The notes under the pieces are model-generated. The model was given only the letters and a program-made list of their open reading frames with translations, made no database searches and was not told the origin of the DNA. 64,000 nt of DNA from an uncultured Bacteroidia bacterium. Its GTDB lineage: Bacteria > Bacteroidota > Bacteroidia > Bacteroidales > UBA932. Shown in pieces: positions 16,095 to 23,156 of this stretch. The first letter of the stretch is position 1. Each line of letters starts with the position of its first letter. The stretch is from NCBI GenBank assembly GCA_902781705.1, contig CACZKE010000002.1, forward strand, positions 62,001-126,000. Direction: 5' to 3'. The translations under genes were made by a program, and so were the position numbers.

Positions 16095-16838
16095 ATGATG
16101 AAGAAACATAGCCTTGCCCTCGCTATCGCCTTGCTGGCCTCGTCGCTGGCCTGGGGACAGACCTACAGTGGATCCCGGGCTTATGACGGCGAACACCGGA
16201 ATGTAATCGACGGCACCCTCCTGGGCGGCCAGAATGTGGTAACCGGTTGGTTTATCGGGGAAACGGCCATCTATACCCGGCATTTGACGGACCGCTGGAG
16301 CGTGTCCGCCGGCGAGCAGGTGCAGTTTTTCAAGCAGTTGTATTCGGTGGATGTCATGGGCACGTACCGGCTTCCCCTGGGCAGGACCAACCTGTATTTC
16401 GACGGCCGTCTCCTTTTCAACCGGTACGACCGCTGGAACGTGAACGAGCCCATCGTCAACCTTTCGGCATACTGGGAAACGGACTATGTGGACCTCCGTC
16501 TGGGCGAGAGCCTGGTCCGTTACCACAAGATCGGCGTCAAGGAGGAATACCGGGACTATACGACCACCGGCTATACGGAACCGCTGGTGATGACTTTCGG
16601 GCTGGGCGTCAATATCCGGCCCCGGTCGAATCCCTGGAACCTGGGCCTGTTCCTCCGCAACTTCGACCAGTTCTACTACGAGAACTGGAACATCAACTGG
16701 GGCGTGCGGTTCCATGCGACGCTCAGCGCCGCGATGAAACTCTACGGCGAGTTCAACGTCCGCCCGGCCGGCAGCATGAGCCAGCTGGCCACCCGGTATG
16801 AAACCTCCCTGAAACTCGGTCTCCACTATGTGCTGTAA
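16095..16838 (+). CDS. Small outer-membrane beta-barrel protein, unknown function
   Basis: About 247 residues with a Sec signal peptide (MMKKHSLALAIALLASSLAWG then Q). The mature protein is made of alternating hydrophobic/polar strands rich in Tyr, Trp and Arg (for example RFHATLSAAMKLYGEF, TYRLPLGRTNLYFDGRL) and ends in YETSLKLGLHYVL, the aromatic-ended strand typical of proteins assembled by BamA. This supports an 8- to 12-stranded barrel. No specific family is recognised. The next gene starts 5 nt after its stop, so the two are probably co-transcribed. Confidence 0.65.
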   Translation: MMKKHSLALAIALLASSLAWGQTYSGSRAYDGEHRNVIDGTLLGGQNVVTGWFIGETAIYTRHLTDRWSVSAGEQVQFFKQLYSVDVMGTYRLPLGRTNLYFDGRLLFNRYDRWNVNEPIVNLSAYWETDYVDLRLGESLVRYHKIGVKEEYRDYTTTGYTEPLVMTFGLGVNIRPRSNPWNLGLFLRNFDQFYYENWNINWGVRFHATLSAAMKLYGEFNVRPAGSMSQLATRYETSLKLGLHYVL

Positions 16839-16842
16839 GAAG

Positions 16843-17850
16843 ATGAAAAAGACACTGTTATCCCTTTCCATACTGAGCCTGTCCCTGGCCTCCTGCGACA
16901 AGGTGAGCCCCATCGGCGTCCTCGTGGCCGGAACGGCGGTCGAGAACCGCGTGAAAATGTCCGAACTGTTTTACCGGAACCATTACAATGACAAGATATG
17001 GCTGGTGGCCGACGGGGACTACACCTTCCTCGTGGGGGCGGACAGCCATGTGACGAACGACTCGGGCCGCATGGACGAGATGCTTTCCATCGGCCTGCGG
17101 GACGACGACCTCTTCTACGCGCATCTGGGGGACATCGCGGATACCAAGGCGGAATATTATGTCACCCTGGATTCCCTCCTGCAGGAAGCCAAATCACGGT
17201 ATGTGGAAAAGAATTACCGCAAGGTGAATGACTATGAGTACGTGAGCAATGACAATCCGGACGAGTCGCCCCTCATGCTCCAGTACGACGAAATCGTCTA
17301 TCCGTTCTTCCCGGTGGTGGGAAACCACGACATCACGCACAACGGGTGGGCCCTGTGGTCCAATATCTTCCATTCCTCTTTCTATGAGATCGACGTGATC
17401 GTGATGCTGGAGGACGGGGATTTCGCCTTCGACCACCTCATTTTCCTGGATTCAGCCAGCGGCACGCTGGGAAAGACGCAGATCGACCTCATCAACCGGG
17501 GAATCCTGGACGGCAAGTATGACGACGGTACTTCCATGTATCGCAACACCTTCGTGTTCTCGCATACGAATATTTTCCGCCCTCAGTTCTTCGAGTTCGC
17601 CTCCACTTTCACCCGGGAGGAAACCTTCTTCCTGCTGGACCAGTTCGAGAAGTGGAACGTCACCTGCGCCTTCTGCGGACACGTCCATACCTGGGACGAG
17701 CGCAACTACAACGGCGTCCACTATCTCACGCTGGACACCATGTGCGAAAAGAACAATCCGGAGCCGGGCGACTATCTCGTCCGCGTCCACTGCGATTCCG
17801 ACGGCGAAGTCAAATGGTCGCCGGTTCACATGGACACGCGGAAGCGGTAA
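16843..17850 (+). CDS. Calcineurin-like metallophosphoesterase lipoprotein
   Basis: A 335-residue lipoprotein counted from ATG 16843 (signal with SLASC). The five metal-binding blocks of calcineurin-like phosphoesterases appear in order: GADSHVT, HLGDIAD, PVVGNHDITHN, FSHTN and CGHVHTWDE. The active site therefore looks complete with Asp, His and Asn ligands for a dinuclear metal centre. The region between GDIAD and GNHD contains an Asn/Asp/Glu-rich insertion. The substrate is unknown; members hydrolyse phosphodiesters, nucleotides or phosphate esters. It follows the small beta-barrel gene closely and converges on the SGNH hydrolase gene, with 28 nt between stops. Confidence 0.82.
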   Translation: MKKTLLSLSILSLSLASCDKVSPIGVLVAGTAVENRVKMSELFYRNHYNDKIWLVADGDYTFLVGADSHVTNDSGRMDEMLSIGLRDDDLFYAHLGDIADTKAEYYVTLDSLLQEAKSRYVEKNYRKVNDYEYVSNDNPDESPLMLQYDEIVYPFFPVVGNHDITHNGWALWSNIFHSSFYEIDVIVMLEDGDFAFDHLIFLDSASGTLGKTQIDLINRGILDGKYDDGTSMYRNTFVFSHTNIFRPQFFEFASTFTREETFFLLDQFEKWNVTCAFCGHVHTWDERNYNGVHYLTLDTMCEKNNPEPGDYLVRVHCDSDGEVKWSPVHMDTRKR

Positions 17851-17878
17851 ACGAAGAAAGGAAGGCCGTAAACAGAGA

Positions 17879-18712
17879 TCAGGGTTGTGGCTTCCAGGGG
17901 TTCAGGCAGGCCTTGTGCGCCGCTTCCTTGCAGATACGGGCGCACTCCGGGTCCACGGTGGCGGGATACCAGGGATTCAGGGTCACGTCTTGGCCGGTGA
18001 GGGCCTCAAACCAAGTGCATGCGGCCGTGAAGCGGCCATAGGTGAGTTCCAGATGGTAACCGTCCCGGTTGAGGGTGTCGCCCAGGGACGTGCCGCGGGC
18101 ATTCTGGATGGCCGTCCCGGAGGGAATGACCTGCGAGAATCCGTTCTCCTCCACCGCCCGGCGGCCGGCGTACATGATGGCGGCATACATGACCTGCTGG
18201 TTCCTTCCGTAAATGGGGAACTCCGGATGCGGGGCATCGGCACTGTAGGCCCAGGTCTGGTGCCAGACCAGCCGGACTCCATCCCGGGTACGGGCCTTGA
18301 CAAAGCCGATCAGATCCTTCAGGTAGGGCTGATACGTGTCATACAGACCGGATACGCCGCTTGCCTGCTGCAGGCTCACCACATCCCAGGGTTCGTCGGC
18401 AAGGCCCATCTCCAGCGTATAGCCGGGCGTGTCGGTCCGGACGCCGTCAACGACCTTGCGGTACCGGTAATCCGGGATATTCCCGAGACTGTTGTTGTAG
18501 TGCCGCTGCAGCGTGCAGCCGCCGATGTACAGGTTTCCGACGATGACCGGAATCCCTTCCGCATCGAACAGTTCCCAGAGGTTCTGTTCGATGGCGTCCT
18601 GGGAGAAACTGTTCCCGATGGCCAGGATCCGGAGGGTGTCCCGCTGGGCGGCCAGGGCCGACAGGCCCAGGGTCAGGAGCAGCAGCGTTGCCGCTAATCT
18701 TACTCTTGTCAT
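17879..18712 (-). CDS. SGNH-type hydrolase (DUF4886)
   Basis: A 277-residue exported protein from ATG 18712 (an in-frame GTG at 18721 is the only alternative). Signal peptide ends near LSALAA. Block I is AIGNSFSQDA with Ser35 as nucleophile; block III includes SLQQASGVSG; the Asp-His pair is in DGYHLELTYGR near 235. This layout is the DUF4886 branch of SGNH esterases, often found with polysaccharide degradation genes and probably removing acyl groups from glycans. It is the last gene of an operon read from uxuA, 21 nt after the flippase stop. Confidence 0.8.
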   Translation of the reverse strand: MTRVRLAATLLLLTLGLSALAAQRDTLRILAIGNSFSQDAIEQNLWELFDAEGIPVIVGNLYIGGCTLQRHYNNSLGNIPDYRYRKVVDGVRTDTPGYTLEMGLADEPWDVVSLQQASGVSGLYDTYQPYLKDLIGFVKARTRDGVRLVWHQTWAYSADAPHPEFPIYGRNQQVMYAAIMYAGRRAVEENGFSQVIPSGTAIQNARGTSLGDTLNRDGYHLELTYGRFTAACTWFEALTGQDVTLNPWYPATVDPECARICKEAAHKACLNPWKPQP

Positions 18713-18733
18713 GATGCGCACAGGGATATCGTA

Positions 18734-20224
18734 TTATTTGAAATATTTCCCGATGACGGGAAGCCCCGACAGGGGCAGGTCCTTCTTGATGATATACAGC
18801 CCGAACAAGGCCACCAGCGCGGTATTCACAAGAAGTGCTGGCCAGAAGCCCAAATGGCTGTTGGACAGGGTAATACCCGCGAACAGAACAGCGGCCAGAA
18901 GCGTATAGACGGCCAGATCCTTGAGCGGATAGGCGATCGGATAATACTTCTGCCCCACGAAATACGACAGCAGCATCGCCGTCCCGTATCCCGCGAATCC
19001 GCCCCAGGCGCAGGCCATGTAGCCGTACTTGGGCACCAGGAACACGTTGATGCCGATGAGGACGGCACAGCCGATGCCGGAGAAGACGGCGCCCCAGATG
19101 GTCCGGTCCGTGAGTTTGTACCAGAAAGACAGGTTGAAGTAGATGCCCATCATCATTTCCGCAGCCATCACGATGGGGACGACGCGGAGGCCTTCCCAGT
19201 AGTCGCTCTTGATGATGTAGCGGAGGATGTTCATGTAGGCCATCACGCACAGGAAGGCCAGGAGCGTGAAGATGACGAAATACTTCATACCCTTCGCATA
19301 AGTCTCCTTGTTGTCCTTGTCACGGGAGGCCCCGAAGACGAACGGTTCGTAGGCGTAGCGGAAGGCCTGGGTGATGAGGGCCATGATCATGGCGATCTTG
19401 GTGGCCGCCCCGTAGATGCCTAGTTGGGCGTTGGCATCGGCCCCGGGGTACACTTTCGGGAACAGGATCTTGTCCGCCGTCTGGTTCAGGATGCCGGCGA
19501 TGCCGAGTACCAGGATGGGCCAACTGTAGGAGAGCATCCGCCTGCACAGGTCCTTGTCGAATCCATAGCCGATCCCTTTCAGCTCTTTCGCGAAGAAGAA
19601 GGTGACGATGGACGTGCAGAACAGATTGATATAGAACACGTAACCGACGCCTACGGCCGGGTCGTACAGGCGTCCCCACAGGTCTGGATTCCCTTCGTAC
19701 AGGTGCGGAAGCAGGACAAAATACACCAGGTTCAGGGCGATGTTCAGGCCGATGAACAGGAGTTTCAGCGCGGCGAACTTCAGGGGCCGTTTCTGGTACC
19801 GGAGGTAGGAGAACAGGATGGCCTGGAAGGCGTCCAGGGCCACGACGATGGCGAGCGACCAGATGTAGGACGGATGCTCCGGATAGCCCATCGCCGTAGA
19901 GATGGGGCCGATGAAGGCGAGGACCAGCGCCACGAACAGCATCGACGTGAAGCCCACCATCCTCAGGATGGAGGAATAGACCATCTTCGGGTCTTCGCCC
20001 TCCTTGTTGGCGAAGCGGAAGAAGGTCGTCTCCATGCCGTAGGTGAGGATGACCAGCAGCAGCGCCGTATAGGCGTACAGGTTCGTGATGACGCCGTAGC
20101 CGCCGCTGGCGGCCGCGATCTTGTAGGTATAAAGGGGAACCAGCAGGTAATTCAGGAATCGCCCGATGATGCTGCTGAGTCCGTAGATGGCCGTATCCTT
20201 GGCCAGGGATTTCATGTCTGCCAT
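18734..20224 (-). CDS. Wzx-like polysaccharide flippase
   Basis: A 496-residue integral membrane protein with about 14 hydrophobic segments and the MOP/Wzx superfamily layout (MKSLAKDTAIYGLSSIIGRF at the amino end, where a short amphipathic region leads into helix 1). Characterised members move undecaprenyl-linked sugar repeats to the periplasmic side. The C-terminal cytoplasmic tail is short. No glycosyltransferase or ligase is next to it; it sits instead between uxuB (9 nt upstream) and an SGNH hydrolase, so its lipid-linked substrate is unknown. Start at ATG 20224; an internal ATG at 20215 is possible. Confidence 0.82.
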   Translation of the reverse strand: MADMKSLAKDTAIYGLSSIIGRFLNYLLVPLYTYKIAAASGGYGVITNLYAYTALLLVILTYGMETTFFRFANKEGEDPKMVYSSILRMVGFTSMLFVALVLAFIGPISTAMGYPEHPSYIWSLAIVVALDAFQAILFSYLRYQKRPLKFAALKLLFIGLNIALNLVYFVLLPHLYEGNPDLWGRLYDPAVGVGYVFYINLFCTSIVTFFFAKELKGIGYGFDKDLCRRMLSYSWPILVLGIAGILNQTADKILFPKVYPGADANAQLGIYGAATKIAMIMALITQAFRYAYEPFVFGASRDKDNKETYAKGMKYFVIFTLLAFLCVMAYMNILRYIIKSDYWEGLRVVPIVMAAEMMMGIYFNLSFWYKLTDRTIWGAVFSGIGCAVLIGINVFLVPKYGYMACAWGGFAGYGTAMLLSYFVGQKYYPIAYPLKDLAVYTLLAAVLFAGITLSNSHLGFWPALLVNTALVALFGLYIIKKDLPLSGLPVIGKYFK

Positions 20225-20233
20225 GCCGGCTCC

Positions 20234-21820
20234 TTATCGTTCGCTGACGTATTTGTGCAGGACGCGGCGCACGGCGCCGGGGCCCGCGAAGAGTTCTTTC
20301 ACCATGCCCTCAATCCTTTCGCCGAGTCCGGCCTCATACAGGTCCAGGCCGAAGACATCCCTCCGGCTGTAAAGGGCTTTCAGGCAACTGTAATCCTGCT
20401 CCTCCCGGCCGATTTCCAGCGGGGCTACGATGTCCTGCAGTTCGGCGAGCATCGGGTCCGGCGAGGGCTCGAAGGAGGTTCCGTCGTCCCGGACGCCCTT
20501 CAGGTACCGGGCATAGCCGGCGAGGGTGAGCGGGATCAGGACGAGATTGTCCGTGTCCAGCCCGCGGTTGAGGTACTTTTTGATCGTCTCGCCGAAGCGG
20601 ATGGACAGTTTCTGCGACGTGTCCATGGCGATGCGCTGCGGGGCGTCGGGCATGAACGGGTTGGGCAGGCGGCGGCCGATGACCGCGCCGATGAACTCGT
20701 AGGGATTCAGGACGCCGGGATCCGTCACCACGGGCATGGCCTCGATGTAGCCGAGTTTCTGGACGAAGGAACGGAGGTCCGGATCCTGCATCTCGGCCGA
20801 GATGAGCGTATAGCCCAGCATACATCCGTAGATGGACATCGCCGTGTGGAGGGGATTGAGGCAGGTCGTGACCTTCATCGTCTCCACCTTGTCCACGGTC
20901 TCCCGGGCGGTATAGAGCGCCCCGCCCAGGTCCAGCGGCGGACGGCCGTTCGTATAACTGTCTTCAATCACCAGATACTGCACCTCTTCCGCATTCACGA
21001 ACGGGGCGGTGAAGGTATGCTTTTCCGTCTCGATGTAGTCGTTGTCCTCGAAGCCGTCGGCAGCGAGCAGTTCCTTCACTTTCCCATGCGGACGGGGCGT
21101 GATCTTGTCGATCATGGACCACGGGAAGGTGATCTTGCTTTCGTCTTTCAGGTAATACAGGAAGGCCTGGGGGGCCAGGCCGTCCCGGACCCAGCGCTCG
21201 GCATAGGCCAGCACACCGGCCTTCACCTTGTCGCCGTTGTGGGAGCAGTTGTCCATGGACTGGACGGTCAGGGGCAGTGCGCCGGCCTTGAACCGTTCCA
21301 GCAGCAGGGCCGTGACCTTGCCCATGGCGAAGACGGCGTCCAGGCCTCGTGCGAGGTCCGCCTCGTTGAACCCGTAGCCCTTTTCGGTGATGGTGAAGGA
21401 GATCATCTGCAGGGACGGATTCCGGAAGATCTCCTCCAGGCGGTTCCAGTCCTCGAACGACCGGTCCGCCTTCAGCGCCTCGGTGACGCTCGCGATCACC
21501 TTCTTTCCCACGGTTCCGTCGCTGCGGAGGGATACCAGCAGGGACAGGTTGTCATACGGCTTGTAGGCCTTGTCGACGACCTCGAAGTCGAAGGTTTCCG
21601 CCACGATGACGCCGCGGTCGTATTTGCCCGTGTTCAGGGCGTCGTTCAGGATGGCGGCCGGGAAGGCGCGGAAGATGTTTCCGCCGCCGAAATGGACCCA
21701 GGTGGGTCTCTCGGCGGTCTTCTTACGGATGGCCTGGATGTCGAAACGGGGAACTTCGTAACCTTTCCGTTCCCACTCGGCGGCATCGTAGGAACCGCTC
21801 AGGATATCTGTCAGTTTCAT
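20234..21820 (-). CDS. uxuB: Fructuronate reductase / mannitol dehydrogenase family
   Basis: A 528-residue member of the polyol dehydrogenase family from ATG 21820, 5 nt after the uxuA stop. The Rossmann segment is VHFGGGNIFRAF near 43 and the catalytic region includes the Lys-Asn motif context CLNPLHTAMSIYG near 325. Reduction of D-fructuronate to D-mannonate with NADH is the expected role because the next gene upstream is mannonate dehydratase. Tagaturonate reductase is a close alternative within the family, made less likely by the neighbour. Confidence 0.85.
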   Translation of the reverse strand: MKLTDILSGSYDAAEWERKGYEVPRFDIQAIRKKTAERPTWVHFGGGNIFRAFPAAILNDALNTGKYDRGVIVAETFDFEVVDKAYKPYDNLSLLVSLRSDGTVGKKVIASVTEALKADRSFEDWNRLEEIFRNPSLQMISFTITEKGYGFNEADLARGLDAVFAMGKVTALLLERFKAGALPLTVQSMDNCSHNGDKVKAGVLAYAERWVRDGLAPQAFLYYLKDESKITFPWSMIDKITPRPHGKVKELLAADGFEDNDYIETEKHTFTAPFVNAEEVQYLVIEDSYTNGRPPLDLGGALYTARETVDKVETMKVTTCLNPLHTAMSIYGCMLGYTLISAEMQDPDLRSFVQKLGYIEAMPVVTDPGVLNPYEFIGAVIGRRLPNPFMPDAPQRIAMDTSQKLSIRFGETIKKYLNRGLDTDNLVLIPLTLAGYARYLKGVRDDGTSFEPSPDPMLAELQDIVAPLEIGREEQDYSCLKALYSRRDVFGLDLYEAGLGERIEGMVKELFAGPGAVRRVLHKYVSER

Positions 21821-21825
21821 CTTGT

Positions 21826-23079
21826 TCAATCAAAGAATCCGGGTTGCTTGTATTCGATGCCGAGCTCGCGGTCCACCGTGGCCAGGATGCCCTGCACCTG
21901 ACCCAGGGCGAACATGCGCCCGAGGAGCGTATAGCCGGCGTTGTGCCCGTGGGCGGACTCGTCCATGATGCCGCCGGGCTCGTCGGTGAAGGTCATGCCG
22001 TGGTCCACCCGCATGGGCAGGGAAGGGTTCTCCTTCTCGAAGATCCGGCACAGTTCGACGAGGTCCGCGCGGCCGCCGAGGTGCGAGGCCTCGGTAAAGT
22101 CCCCGTTCGGGAAGATGTGGCAGGAGCGCAGGTGCACGAAATGCGTGCGGGAAGCGAACTTCCGGGCCATCTCCACCACGTTGTTGTAGGCACCGGCCGA
22201 CAGGGAACCGGCGCAGAAGGTCAGGCCGTTATGCTTGTTCGGGACGGCGTCAAGGAACCACTGGATGTCATCTTCCGTGCGGACGATGCGGGGGAGGCCC
22301 AGAATCTCGATGGGCGGGTCGTCCGGATGGACGCACATGTCCATGCCGCACTCCTCGCATACCGGCATAATGGCCTCGAGGAAGTATTTCAGGTTGGCCC
22401 TCAGTTGCGCCTTGTCAATACCCTTGTACAGGTCCAGGAACTCGCGGAACTTCTGCACGGGGGCCTCGTCGTTCTCGCTGAAGTTGCCGGAAACGAAGCC
22501 CTGGGTCTTGATGACGATGTTCTCCACCAGTTGGTGGTCCTTTTCGGGCGTCATGGTCTTCGCGAGGGCGTCGGCCTCGGCCAGGACGTCGCGGCCTTCG
22601 CCGACTCCTTCCGGGAACCGCAGGGCGGCCCATTCCTCCCGGGCGCCGGGACGCTTCAGAATGTAAATGTCGAAATAAGCGAACTCCGCGTAATTGAAAT
22701 ACAGGTTCGTGGAACCGTTGGGGTTCCGGTGCAGGAGGTCCGTCCGGGCCCAGTCCAGCACGGGCATGAAGTTGTAACAGATGCAGTGGATCCCCTCCGC
22801 GGAGAGGTTCCGGAGGGACTGCTTGTACACTTCGATCTGTTCGTCCCGGTCGGGACCGCCGTACTTGATGGTCTCCACGACCGGTAGGCTCTCCACCACG
22901 CTCCAGCGCATGCCGTAACTCTCGATGCATTCCCTCAGGTCGCGGATCTTTTCCCGGGTCCATACCTGTCCCAGCGGGACGTCATGCAGGGCGGTGACGA
23001 TGCCTTCCACCCCGATCTGCCGGAGCATGGCCAGGGTGATCCTGTCTTTCCTGCCAAACCAACGCCAAGTTCTTTCCAT
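21826..23079 (-). CDS. uxuA: Mannonate dehydratase
   Basis: A 417-residue enzyme that dehydrates D-mannonate to 2-keto-3-deoxygluconate. Family segments: MERTWRWFGRKDRITLAMLR at the start, SLPVVETIKYG, MPVLDWARTDL, MCVHPDDPP near 272, CAGSLSAGAYN, FVHLRSCHIFPNGDF and DHGMTFTDEPGG, which hold the metal-binding Cys/His/Asp residues of UxuA. It is the first gene of the operon uxuA-uxuB-flippase-SGNH hydrolase. KDG kinase and aldolase genes are not in the window, so the route must be completed elsewhere. Confidence 0.94.
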   Translation of the reverse strand: MERTWRWFGRKDRITLAMLRQIGVEGIVTALHDVPLGQVWTREKIRDLRECIESYGMRWSVVESLPVVETIKYGGPDRDEQIEVYKQSLRNLSAEGIHCICYNFMPVLDWARTDLLHRNPNGSTNLYFNYAEFAYFDIYILKRPGAREEWAALRFPEGVGEGRDVLAEADALAKTMTPEKDHQLVENIVIKTQGFVSGNFSENDEAPVQKFREFLDLYKGIDKAQLRANLKYFLEAIMPVCEECGMDMCVHPDDPPIEILGLPRIVRTEDDIQWFLDAVPNKHNGLTFCAGSLSAGAYNNVVEMARKFASRTHFVHLRSCHIFPNGDFTEASHLGGRADLVELCRIFEKENPSLPMRVDHGMTFTDEPGGIMDESAHGHNAGYTLLGRMFALGQVQGILATVDRELGIEYKQPGFFD

Positions 23080-23104
23080 ATCGGTCCTGTATCTCCTAAT
23101 GGAG

Positions 23105-23135
23105 CGAAGTTACGGGAAAATGCCGAGGATTCAAA
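23105..23135 (-). promoter_or_regulatory. Promoter of the uxuAB operon
   Basis: Minus-strand TTTG (23135 to 23132), 19-nt spacer, then TAACTTCG (23112 to 23105), one base off TAnnTTTG. It is divergent from, and adjacent to, the GH31 promoter. Confidence 0.5.
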
Positions 23136-23143
23136 ATATTCGT

Positions 23144-23151
23144 TATATTTG
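23144..23151 (+). promoter_or_regulatory. -7 box of the GH31 gene
   Basis: TATATTTG ending only 5 nt before the GH31 ATG at 23157, which implies a very short or absent 5' leader if used with this start. Confidence 0.5.
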
Positions 23152-23156
23152 TAAGT

